A DNA stretch of 64,000 nt from Acheta domesticus (taxonomy: Eukaryota > Arthropoda > Insecta > Orthoptera > Gryllidae). The notes beneath the pieces are model-generated. The model was not told the origin of the DNA, did no database searches, and worked only from the letters and a program-made list of their open reading frames with translations. Below are positions 1-12,800 of this stretch, in pieces; the stretch's first letter is position 1; the number at the start of each line of letters is the position of its first letter. The stretch lies in contig JAHLJT010000631.1 of assembly GCA_031308135.1 (NCBI GenBank), positions 170,737,112 through 170,801,111 on the forward strand. Direction: 5' to 3'. Both the position numbers and the translations under genes were made by a program.

Positions 1-944
1 GCTGCTGTGTAAATGTGTCCGTTCGTTAAAACATCCGAAGTCGTTCGTCAGAGGGACGCGCATAAACCGAGTCTTAGATCTGGATGTAATTACTCAAATC
101 AAACTATTTTACGAAAAATGTGAATTTGTTTTTCTATTATATATGAAAATATTTTAATTAATATTATTGGTTATTTTTGTATTCTGCATATAATTAATCT
201 AAACAAAAATACTCATTACAGCGACGATATTCTATTAGTTTTCACTGTTCGAATTCCAATTTAGGAACAAACTCTTAACTATCGACTGAGCAAAATATCT
301 TAACTACCAAATGAAGCACACTGAGTGACTAGCCAGAGAATTATAGTAGAATAAACGATTAAAACTATAAGGGAACTCTTTAATTTTCTCATTAAATCAT
401 AATGTAAGTTTCATGAACCAAAATTAATCTGGAAGGTAATAAACGAAAGTATTATGAGGTAGATACTTATATTGCTACATATTTCATGTCGTTTTACATT
501 GATCCGTCATTGTTGATTCTTATTATTACACTCACTAATTTAACCTTGTAAACAATATCGTTTTCTGGTTACAATGTTACAAAACCAATTTATTTGATTT
601 CTCTATTCGCACTGTGTTTTACTTCATTAGTGACGCAAAAGCATTTTGTCTGCTTTAAGTATCTACGTTCAAACTTAACGAAGCTGATTTCAGATAAAGT
701 TTTAACTGATCTCAGTTTCGTCATAAATGTTTTTTTAAATGTAAGTTATTTAATGAATTTTATTCCACCTTAAACAACTATAATCGATTTTGAAATGGGT
801 TTTATAAGAAAACAAGTGTTCTAAGTCTGTCACATTTCTCAGAATTTATAATTTAATTTTAAAAGAACAGTGACACCTATTACAATTCTGTATCGGTTAT
901 CAGTCGGGCCTTTGCGTTAAGAAAGGCTCGTGCTGTGGACTCAC
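1..944 (-). other. Intron 11 (partial) of the aminopeptidase gene
   Basis: This is AT-rich sequence downstream of the exon 11 donor on the minus strand. I see no coding exon, repeat or RNA gene in it. Confidence 0.7.
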
Positions 945-1144
945 GGGTTGTTGACGTCGGGGTCGGGCGTGCTGCGCCAGTTCTGGAAGAGCGTGACGCT
1001 GTGGCGCACGCAGTCGTCCAGGCCCAGGCTGCACGCCCAGCTCAGCACGTTCACGCGCTTGTACACCGTCAGCTGCGGGTCCGTGGGGTTGTCCGTGAAG
1101 CCCGTGTGCTCGTACAGCCGCTGCACCAGGCCCAGCATGTACGC
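945..1144 (-). CDS. Aminopeptidase exon 11: C-terminal helical domain, last exon in window
   Basis: This exon encodes residues 752-817 plus two bases. It reads [20 protein letters not shown], then [20 protein letters not shown] and [16 protein letters not shown]. The ACSLGLDDC pattern (a Cys pair found in many M1 enzymes) is present. Acceptor TTGGCAG, donor GTGAGT, phase 2. The remaining C-terminal exons must lie beyond position 1. Confidence 0.95.
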
Positions 1145-3599
1145 CTGCCAATGCACAAAACGCTTCGCTTTTTCAACAGCTCAAGTATTGATGGTAGTGT
1201 GACATACAGATCCTGTTTCTGACATTTGTTTTTACAACACAATGCTCTTTGCAACCGATAATAGACCATTGTCTGCCTGAAAAGAGGTGATTTGTTCAGG
1301 AAAATTCTTCTGGTGATTTGCATCGTTTTTAGCGTGGTTTATAATCCACATGGAATTGACAAAAAAGTAATTATTCATTATATGAGAAAATTGGCAATAA
1401 TGAATCGAAAAATCGCAAATGTAAAAAAGACATTTCTACTTTGTCACCTTTTTGTCCTTCACTTCCTAGATTAATAAGTACGTAAAAATTGGCTTGTGTT
1501 TCATGTTATCTTCATAATTTCTAGTTAGCAAGAATTATGCAAATAAAGTAATAAACAGCATTAAATATTTCAATGCTTTGCCTTTCAAAAAAATTATGTT
1601 TTCACTCGTAGATTTAAGTGTTTTTAATTACAACAAGCAACAGCTTCGCCATTAAAATGTTATTGAAGACAAGATTTTAGTTAAAAGGTAATAACACAAA
1701 CGCAAATGCTTTATGGACACATATTACATAATTGATAAAACACTTAAAGTGACGATGATCGATAAAAGTATTATAAAAATTGTATTGATCATTCGTCGGC
1801 CCATATGGTTTTACTAGAGGCAATCACGGATGTAGTTAATGAAATGAGCCTAATTACATACATATCTATCGATATGATCGGCAAATCAAAAAATGTACTG
1901 TTATTCTGTAGATTATACACATTTATAACAATACCTTATATAGGCCTACCAATGAGACAAAGGAAATATCAAACCATGGAAGCACTAAAAAAAAAGATCG
2001 GGCTTCCTGCCTAAATTAACATTTTTATTTCTCTTTCTTCTCTGATCCATTACAATATTAGTATTAATACTTTCTATTGAACCGAGTTTCATAAAATGAA
2101 TATTAAAGTTGAAATCTAAATAAAAAGCCTGAAAAAGGATTGTCTTGATAGGATATATCATGTAAGATTTAATATTCCTTATAATATCGTCTGAATTTCG
2201 ATAGTGAAAGTAACTTACCCAGTAACTTACAAAATCCTTCTAGTACTTTCATTTTTAATATACAAAAACAAAGATCATCTGAATCTTATTGCAGTAGACG
2301 GTAAATAGTCCCAGTGCGACCTGTGATTCCGGACTCGTCAGCCACTGAGCTTAAAGCCCCGTAGGTGTAGTGCATGTTGTATGCCGGCTAGTTGTCGTGT
2401 TCCACTTCCAGGAACTGAGATCCATATTCGATCTACACGACGCCTAACACGGTTTCTATGTATCCCCACCATCCATCTCATCCATGTATCTGCACCAGCG
2501 TTGCAATTCCCCAGCCGGGTCAAGCCCTAAGCTCCCGACATGTGCGATAGTAGAATGATGCGTACGTGGGCATGTAAGAGAAGAGGAGACAAGGAAGAGG
2601 AAGAAAAGATCGCACTTGGACCATGGCCCATTTGTTAGATTGCTACTCCGATATTCGCCTAGTGTTGATCGGAGAAACCACGTAAAACTACGGATCAGAG
2701 CAGCCGGCCGCTAGAATTCTCCTCCAAACAGCGACTGATTTCGATCTAGCCGAGAAGCTAGTGTCGAAAATTCTACCGTCCTGACTCGAACTCCAACATC
2801 TCCCGCTCAGAGGCACTGCAATGACATCAAATGCCCTGAGTCACCTACGCCGGTCTAAACCAGTGTTGTCAAGGTCGATGCCACGAGCGAGGATTTCGCC
2901 GAAATCGCCCCTCCACGTAGTTCACGCCATCCCTATTGTAAAACGGCGGGGTTACTACTAATAGTTCCCTTTCCCGACGCTAGTTGCGTAGAGAAGCTCG
3001 TGACATGCCACGGTGCCACGACGCGTGACACAGCCACCAGTTGAAGACCTTGACACCACTGGTCTAAACCATCACCGGCCTCAGTTGGCTGCTGGAGGAG
3101 GCGCCGCGCCGCGCCGGGCCGCCGCGTACCTTGAACTTGTCGTAGTGGCCGGTCTTGATGAGCATGGAGTCGAGGTAGCCGAGCGCGTTGAAGGCGGCCT
3201 TCCAGGGCAGGAACTCGAGCTCGTGCGCGAGGTAGCGCGTGACGCCGAGCGCCGTGGCGTAGTCGAGGCGGCCGGCGCGCGCCAGGGCGAGCGCGTCGTC
3301 CAGCAGCTGCGCGCGGTTGATGACGCCCACGCGCTCGAAGCGCGAGCGGTCCGCCAGCGCCGCCGCCAGCAGCGCCCAGTTGCTCGCGTCGTAGTTCACG
3401 CGGTAGAAGCCTACGCGCGCGCCACAAACAACCATCAACTTACAAAAACACGCCACACACAAAAAATATTAATAAGTAGAAGTAGACAGATAACACATCA
3501 TAAATTCAGTACTGCTAACCATCACAACTGGCTATCGATGGTTAGTAATTCCAAGAAAATTCAATGTAGATTATCACTGTAATACAAGATGGGAATGAA

Positions 3600-3640
<41 letters not shown>

Positions 3641-6600
3641 CATCATCATCAATGCTTAAAGTAACGAATGAGGGAACAAAATATTGATGTAGAACAGTTT
3701 GGGTTTTGAAACTGCGTCGGAGCTCCCAAGAAGTCGCGGCAAAACGGTACGAGAGTCGCTGTGATTTATTAAAAATGATCTTTAAATTTGATTTACGTTA
3801 ATCCTTGTGTCATTTATGTCTACAAAATAATTTCGTACTATCATACAATATATGTTATTTGTAATATATATGATTTATTGTTCTAATTAATTGTGGGTTA
3901 ATTGAACCTAGCAAGTTCTTTACCAATACGTTTCTGTGGCTCCTTCGGCAATAACGTACATTCCTAGCTCGCATCGCGACCGGGGATATTGAATATTTTT
4001 GCCCACAGATCAAGAGTTCCCGTGCTCACACGAGAACGCGGCGGCGGCACAAAATTTGTTATGCGTATTTTAATATCTAATGAGAATGGAGCAATAAAAT
4101 AGCCTATTACATAACTTACTCATTTAAGTTGAATCTTTAGAAGGCCTATGTTAACCCATAACCTTTAGTGGGCCTATATTGGAATCTTATTGTTACCAGG
4201 AGAATCGCGGAAAGTTATATTTAGGTCAAGGGAGTCGTGAACGAAAAACGTTTGAAAACCTCTGATATTGAGGGGTTGCTATAAGAAGGGATCACTTTGA
4301 CAGGTAAGTAAACAAATGAACGTCATGCAGAGCGATGGTATTGCAAGGGATAGTGATGAAGCCTTTTACAAATGAATCAACAGTAAACAAACGTAATGAG
4401 ACAATGAAAGAATGGATGTAACCTGCAGTTACATTGCTAACAGTGGCCAAGCAGTAGCTGTCAAAACGGTCCATTTGTACAGTAATCTCTCTATAAGTCT
4501 TGGTTTAGAAGCTCCGGCCATTATAACTGAGTCATTTAATTCGTATAATTGATTCGCTTAATTCGTTTAATAAATATAATTCGTATGGACTCATTTTATG
4601 AGTGGCCAATCTGTGTAAATTCAAAATGTCTTTGTGTTAGCGTTCCACGGTCAACGTCTGATATTAAGTACAACGCATCTGAACACGGCTGTCACTAATA
4701 TGGTACTAGAGTTATCTGTGATCTGAATAAAACAATGAACGTCGTAACAAAGAACAACATTCTATGCAAAATACAGAGTTTCAAAAAAATTCGAAACAAT
4801 GCTGAAATAAGCAGAAAAAATACACATAAAAGGTCCGATCTTTTTTATACTAACAGGCGGTTAATCGCTGATCGATAAGTTTCTAAATGTTGCAGTCGAA
4901 ACGTTTATATAAACGCACTAAAAGATAAAAACATTACACAAAAAATTTATCTTACTTATTTTTCATAAATGAGGCGAAAAAAATGTTTCCATCATCTGAT
5001 TTCCCGGTTGAAAAACCTGTTAATGGCCTGCTCCTCTGCACTGGCATTGTTTGTCACAACAGATACTAAGGTGACAACATATAGAATAGAATTAATTTTA
5101 ATTAAGAATCTAAGGAAAACGTGCAACATGCTGCGAGAATTACTGAGTTGTTTGCGCACATTGGTCCATTTAACGATTTTAGTTAGACTATAATGTTCAA
5201 AACTCATAAATGGAAATTTTGACTAAATCTGCATTACTGAAGGCGAGCCAATTGATTGGCATCCCATCTTCCTAAAAATTTTAATTAATCATTTATAATA
5301 ATTTAGGGAGACTTTTGAAAGTGTAACATACGACGGATAAATTAGTAACAAAAAATACAATATTCGCAATAAAATGTTCCATGAATCTATGCAATTCTGA
5401 ACATTTTCAAGTAATTTTAGTGTGCCATGAAGATGAGATGAAATTTGTTTTTGATTTGATGGGTGAAAGATTAAACCTTTAAACCTTATAATAAACAGTT
5501 CATTTCATCGTCAACAACATGTTTAATATTTAATTTTATTTTTTGCAAAACTTTTAATGTTCCTTTCAACATATTTTTATATTTTTAGTTAGATAGAAAA
5601 GTGACGGACTTCACTACAATATGTGCCACACATTTTTAGTGCATTTTCAGGAGCAAAAACAAGTAAAGGTTTTGTAATAAAAATGAAAAGTATTACTCTT
5701 TTATGATTGCCTTTCAAAAACCCTGAGCGATAGTGTCGGAATATTCGCTACAACCAGTAAATGTCAACCTCAGTTAATTATGAACTAAATCCGTTAACTC
5801 GAATTTCTGGGAGGATCAGATTTGCATGTTTTGTAGATCGTTCCAGAAACTTTTCCGTTAATAAAGGTCTTAACAATTTATTTTAAAAAAATATCGTAGG
5901 AATATTGGTCGAATAATGATTACGACGTTTCGAATTTAATGAAATATCAATATATTTCCACATGGAAACATGTGTCCATAACCAAGCAATTCTTCTGCTA
6001 AGCCAAAGTTTTTCTTGCAAAACCGGGATCTGTTATTTCCGTCGTTGGAATGAGTGTGGCCAAAGCTACACATATTTTGTAATTTTCATTCTGCACACAT
6101 TTCTTTCGCTCTAATATTTTGGTTGTAAATGAGATAAAAATTATTATTCATACTATACTTTCATTGTTTGTATTTAAGTGTTAAAGAAACAGTCAATGTA
6201 CTTTACTTGACAAGTTTTTCTATTTTGTTTGTCGTGTTAATCCTTTTGTAATAACTTTTTAGATTATATGATGCGTGACAAATTCAATACATTTTCACAG
6301 ATATTTTTGTGAATCAGAATAGAATTATGTGAAAGAAAGTTAATTATATTACTTAGATATAAAAGAAAGTCAACTTTGTAAATATAAGAGAACGTTTTAA
6401 ATTGTTATCTCTGGTTTCTCGAAAATACAAAAATAGATCCCAAAAATGCCTTAAGTTCAAATTTGCCGAGGATGTGATTTCTCGACACTTGTTTGGGTTT
6501 ATTTTATTAATTAATGATCGATTGAACGACACAACTCGCTATTGTGACCAGGAGCCAAAGCGTTCCGGAAGTATGATTACTGACTGGCGAAGAAGCCTAG

Positions 6601-9600
6601 CATCTTTAAAAAAATCTACAAAATAATTTGGTTAATAGCTTAAAACCTATTTATGACACTTTCACAAAGTTTACTTGTTACTTTCTGTATTAACAATATT
6701 TCACAAGAAAGCATGAAGGTGACCGCTTTTTAATTACTACTAATTTAATTACTTGTAATTGTTTTTATAAATTCAGTAGGAAGACAAATTTAATCAGAGT
6801 GAATCTAAAATAGGAGAAGGGGATGCGACCTTATCAACAAAGCATACACGGTTCTAAACATCGATGTTCAAAATTAAAACATCGGTGTTAATTAAACCTC
6901 GCCTCAAAACCACAGATGTTTTTAAATCGCATTGGTGACCACCTGGGGTTATTAAGTTTAAAGGTATACTCATTTTATTTGAGATTTAATTGACAAAACC
7001 CAGTGAAAAAATTATCAGATCATTTAAAAATCGTATCACCTGATAGAATTATTCAAATTTTATGTAGACTTCATTTATCAAAATCGAAAACTCGATCTTG
7101 ATTCTTCTCACTTTTGATCATGTTAGTCTGAAGTATGTTCAATATATTAATATTAGAAGATCATTACAGATTTTTATGATAGAACTTTTTTCATTAAAAA
7201 AACAAAACATCATTCTCATAAAAACGCTGACAACAAAACTCAAAACATCGGCTTAAAAAAATCGTTGTTACATCCATCAATGATTTTGAAACATCAACAT
7301 CGATGTCACATCCCCAGGACCGGATTTACGGTCCGCGGGGCCCCAAGCAGATCGTATTGGTGGCCCCCCCACCCCACCCCATCAAAAAAAAAGTGGAGTG
7401 ACGCTTTTTTTTAGGACGGGTGCAGCCCTAAGGAAGGTCCGCGTTAAAAAAAATAAAAAACATTTTTTTAAATTGAAAACAAATTTGTTATTGATTTCGT
7501 TGCAAAAAAAATTGTATAAATATAAAATATAATATATTATATTCATTATATATGTAAAAAATCTACATTTAGGCGCGAAATTTATGTTGCGTCTGAATGT
7601 TCTAGATTAATTGGAACAAAACTCGATTCAGTTATACATTATACAGTTATATAATTATTAATTGATAATGTAATTATTTAATATTGAAACAAAAATAATT
7701 AACTTGCTACTTACTCATGTTAAAAGTTAATGAAAGAAAAAAAATTGTCGGGGGCCCCCAAGCACGTTCTTGTTATGCTTGTATGTACATCCGGGCCTGC
7801 ACATCCCTAACCCACGCCCCTTCGAACCGAGAGTGTTATGGCGAGTGGCTGCGCACCTGTCTCCTGGATGTTGAAGACGAGCCAGTGGTCGGCGGAGGCG
7901 TTGAGCGCGGGCAGCGCCACGGAGCGCTCGGCGCGCATCCACATCGCGGGCCGCGTCGACTCGAAGTCGGGGCTGTCGGCCGAGGTGTAGGTGAGCGGCA
8001 CCCACCACACGGGGCCCTCGCCCGACGCCGCCGACCCGTTCTCGGGGCTGCGCAGCAGGAACCGCTCCTGCCACACCGCAACCACGCCTTCAGCACTCAC
8101 GCCTTCCCCTCCACTCGCTCACTCATCATTGGCGAGAAAGATGGGGAAAGAGAGACACAGAAACAAACAGACAAACAGATGAAAATTGTCTCATGTATCT
8201 CCACTCCCCTTCTATTCCCCTTCATTGGAACAGCACTTACGTGTAGACCTTCATCCTGAGGTAACTGCAATGTTACAGGTGTAAAGAGCGTTAACAATGG
8301 GTTTTACGACTGAAAAAATGAGATCGTATTGCTGGGATGATTCCAATATAACACTTAGGGTTTACGTTGATTTAAAAATAATTATTGAATTACGTGATAC
8401 TAGTTGAATGTGCCATCTCTGACGCTGAAAAAGTTTTTTTAATGATGCAAATTTATAAATGCCGCTTCAAATAAGTTCTTACAATCTCTGGCACTGGACA
8501 TACCAATGAATGGTAGTAGCTGATTGTTATAGTCCCGTTCAAATGTTTCCAACACCCAATAACCTTGCACATTACCTCCATACAGAATACGAACTAGCAA
8601 TATTGCAATTTCAAAATTAATCGACGTAAAAACTACTTACAGGTATGAATTATGCAAATAGAATTTATTTCAGATACATTTTGCTAATATGCACATAAAA
8701 TATATGTAAAGTGTTCTATAGCGTTAAAATAATTCTCTAAACCTAATGCACACATGTAGACACGTACACTCGCAGTTTCTCAAATACTAAGTAGGGGTGA
8801 CCTGCTCATTACATTTATTTCTACATCACATGAAAATGATTATATTTTGCATACGATCGCCTTATATCCTCAACACGCATGGCATCGCGGCACGTTCACG
8901 CCATGGAAAATTATTTTTGCAATGTTCTGATCACTCCGTGTTTGCTGTAGACGATTTTCGATTGGTAAATATTGACACTTACGGAAACAAGTCCTTGTGT
9001 ATCATTTTCCACACGCTTTATATTATATTTTGGTCGGCAATGTTTGCTGCTAATTCCCACATTTTTGTCCACTACCTGCAGGGGTTTTGAAATATATTGG
9101 AAAGCAGAAGGTAGTATTTCAATAAGAGATGAAATTAATTCCTTTCATACAGCAACAACTACCACATAAACAAATATTAGCTGTTCCAGAAAGGAGATCA
9201 AAACAGAAATTCCTAATTTGTTTTTACTCTGCATTTTTGTAAGCTATATTAAAACTTTGAACTTTCAAAACATTAAGAATTTTTTCGTATTTAAAACGAA
9301 AAAAACTTTCTCTTTCTCAGAAACTCCTTCGTGACTTTTTATATCAATAAGCAATTCTACAATACATGTCTTAAAAAAAATTAGAACAAATAGGTATTTG
9401 TTGGTAACCCGCCATCCATCGTTTTTCTTTCGAATTGAAGTTATCAAGATATAAGCAGCGACTGAAGTTTTTGAAGTTATTCTACAAAATGAAAGCTTTT
9501 GTTTTGCAATCATAAAGACTTTCCAACATCATAGCTGACTCTTCACCGTCAAAAACTCTTAGTACAGGATTACAAAACAAAGGCTAGGTTTGACCGCGGA

Positions 9601-9760
9601 CGGATTGGTAGACAGAGGGGAAGACACAGAGACAGAAAGAGACCGACAGATGGAGACCGACAGATAGAGGCAGACAGAGAGGCAGACAGAGAGACAGACA
9701 GAGAGACAGACCATCAGAGACAGAGAGAGACAGACTGCGACAGAGACAGACAGACAGACT

Positions 9761-9826
<66 letters not shown>

Positions 9827-12800
9827 TACAGACGGACGGACAATCATTTCTCGTTAATCGATTTTTCTGTGTCAAAGACATACAAAACATGAATAACTAC
9901 ACAACGTAAGAAAAAGTAATTTAATATCTATAAGAACAAAATTTATACATTTTCTTGTTACCAGGAGAGGGCAATAAGTCGAAAATTTGAGGTTTTTAGG
10001 CGCACGATTATACTTTACCTTCTTACGAAGTAAGGGCAAGAAAGTAAAATTGACAAACGAGAGCTATCCGTGGCGAGAAGCTAATTTATTATCCGACTGA
10101 GAAACATTAACACAGAAAGATAAAAGGGAAGACACAATAGTCCAATTAATGAAAGAGATGTTCATCTCTTTCACACCTATACTTCGGTTTTTCTTTCATG
10201 GCGCCTAGGGATGTATCGCCAGCACTACTCGGTACAGTCGCGATTATGCGACTCCTAGCGGCGCAACCGAAAACGATGGGAAATAACGTGAGATATTCAA
10301 TTTTGATTCGATTTTTTCACACTCCACGCGCCAAGAAAGAAAAACCGAAGTATATTATTGATGGCGGGAAAGCATAGTTCACGACGAAATGTCGTAAGCG
10401 AGCGCGCCCAGAGGGGAGGCAGGAGCGTGGAGGCAGTACCTGCGTGACGGTGGCGCCGCCAGTGTCGTAGTCGCGCGTGACGGTGATGACGGGGAAGCCC
10501 GTCTGCAGCGTCCACGTGTCCATGATGCTCTTGACGGTGACGTCGGGGGCCAGCACGCCGTCGGCGTGCGCCTGCTCCGTCAGCGCCTGCCACAGGTCGT
10601 TCTGCGTCGAGCTGTCGTACGACCTGCGCAATCCGCGAAGCGTCAGCCCTCACGCTTTATTCAAGAACAGATTAGATACAAGATTTACCCCTAATCGGAG
10701 TAGGGGGTTTTATGAGTAAGAGTTGTGAGGCCGAAAACGACACCATTCAAAAATCGATAGAAAAAATTTGTATCATTCCGAAGTTTTCTTTAACATTTAG
10801 TATTGGTCTTGTATTTCATACTACTAATATTAACATACTAAATATATGTAGGCATGCATTTATAAAACCACATCATTAATAAATTTCAACTCTATCTTCA
10901 GAAAATGTGATATCTAAAGTATCTTGTATAAAATATTGTTTGAGTATTATGATAAGAGTTGAAGCATCGTAACTAGAGGGGAACAAGGCAAACATAGATT
11001 AAGTATCGTCTAGTGTGTTCCCTCTTGAGAACTTTTTTTTTCTTTCCAGAACCAAACGATCATCTTATTCTTCGAATGTCCATTCTTGATCTGTGTTTGT
11101 GTTATGTCGTGAATTGAAATTAGACTCTGGGTCACATTTGCGGTCACTTACATAGTTTCCTTCGGGATTCTCTTTAACTTTTCTTACAACAGATTAAAAA
11201 TCAAAATCGAGAATAGATACTCGCTAACGATATGGAAAGGTCTAAATATCATTAAAAAATTACAAAACAAGTTAATGCTATAAATGACTGTGAACAATAA
11301 ATAATACTGCTTAAAAATAGAAATATTCAAAGGAGAATAAGAGATTAGATTTGATGTATGAAGGCAAGCGGGGCCGTTTGATCGAAAATGATAGCACCAC
11401 GCATTTTGTCACTATTAAAGAAAACGAATCAGACGGAGTTGACGTCCACCCTCTGAGACTATATCTTTAACCAACGGCGAGATACAGAGAGAGAGAGAGC
11501 AATGGGTTTTCAAGAAATGACAAGGTATAAAGCTTCCAGGCTAATGAATGAATAGCATTTTACCAAGCTAATGAATGAAAGTTTGCCCTGAGTGTTGCTA
11601 CTTCAAGCTGAAGGTTCAACATCATTTACGTGACATGTAAAATTTCTGTTGCAACTTCTCTTCAAGGTTTAGGTACATTTTTACTATTATTTGAAATGTA
11701 ATAAATACACTTTCTGCATCGACGAAACAATCGCAGTTAGTGGCGTGGGCAAAATTATCTAATTTGAATAATTTAAGATCTATCTTTCTGAAGAGAGCAC
11801 AAAACGAAAATCGTAGGGTCGAAATGTTAAACAATTTTCAAGATATAATTTTAGAATATAATTATGACAGGAACTGTAAAAAGCATGTACATGATATGAA
11901 TACAATTTTATAATTTATAATAGTGTTGTTTTGTTTTTTCACTTTGATATAATACAAAAACTAACAATTTTTTCTCTTTCTCGCAATTGTTCTTATCCTA
12001 CTGAATATTTTTTTTAGTTTATTTTATTTAAAGTCGCACCAACGACAAGGTTATTAGCGACTACTAATAGACATGTTATACCATAATTAATATAGGATTG
12101 AATAACATAGTGAAAATACAATTTAAAGAAGAGTGAAACCCTAATTAAAAATGACAAACTTATAAATCGTCATACACTTTTAATAATTTACATAATGTTA
12201 ATATTTTTAAACATAGAATATTAGTCTACGTTTTTAATTTTCACAAAGTATTTTTTACCCGCCAAATTGAACAGATGACCCTTTGAAAATATTGTAATTT
12301 CATGACGTTTCATAACCCCATTTGCTGTCGCGATGAGCAAGCGTTGCAAAGCTAACTTCGGCTGGGGTATCTCAAGTATCAGTGTTGACACTTATGATTC
12401 TTCTTAATTATTAAATGTTTAATTTCAATTAATTTTAATTTTTACCCTAATTGTCTTAATGTAACAAAGAATATCATGATTTTCAAAACCTTCAAGAAAA
12501 GATGTACCGTTTTTGTAGATTATTATGAATGCGATGGTTTCTCTCAGTGCAAGAAACGTTAGGGAATTTCATTTTTATTTATTGCAGCCTTCAGCAATCA
12601 AAAAAGTGAGGACTAAAGTTACCACATATTTGCCACAATAATAATCTTCTATAAAAAGTGTCCCGTCTAAAAATCTCTCGCTCACGTCATCCGCCTGTAT
12701 GAAGCTTAGACGTAGGAGTATATCCCCCTCGAAAATATTCATTCATTTATTTCAAAATTGTTTCTTGGTCATGCTTATTCTGAATACATTTAGTCTCCAT

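Larger units (their letters stand above)
3411..7856 (-). other. Intron 9
   Basis: The longest intron, about 4.4 kb. It holds a TTA microsatellite near its 3' splice site and nested hAT-like elements at its 5' end (6818-7809). The stretch from about 3700 to 6800 is AT-rich and I recognise nothing in it. Confidence 0.8.
8068..10439 (-). other. Intron 8
   Basis: It contains a (GACA)n/(GA)n microsatellite at about 9615-9840, a truncated hairpin-headed repeat at about 9960-10055 and a MITE at 10179-10353. Otherwise AT-rich with nothing recognised (8100-9600). Confidence 0.8.

Noticed and set aside
2933..3582. ORFs of 164 and 189 codons over exon 10
   Set aside because: Shadow frames of the GC-rich exon; the true frame gives the M1 C-terminal domain.
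9559..9847. Ser/Leu/Cys-rich ORFs of 87-94 codons
   Set aside because: They come from the GACA/GA microsatellite.
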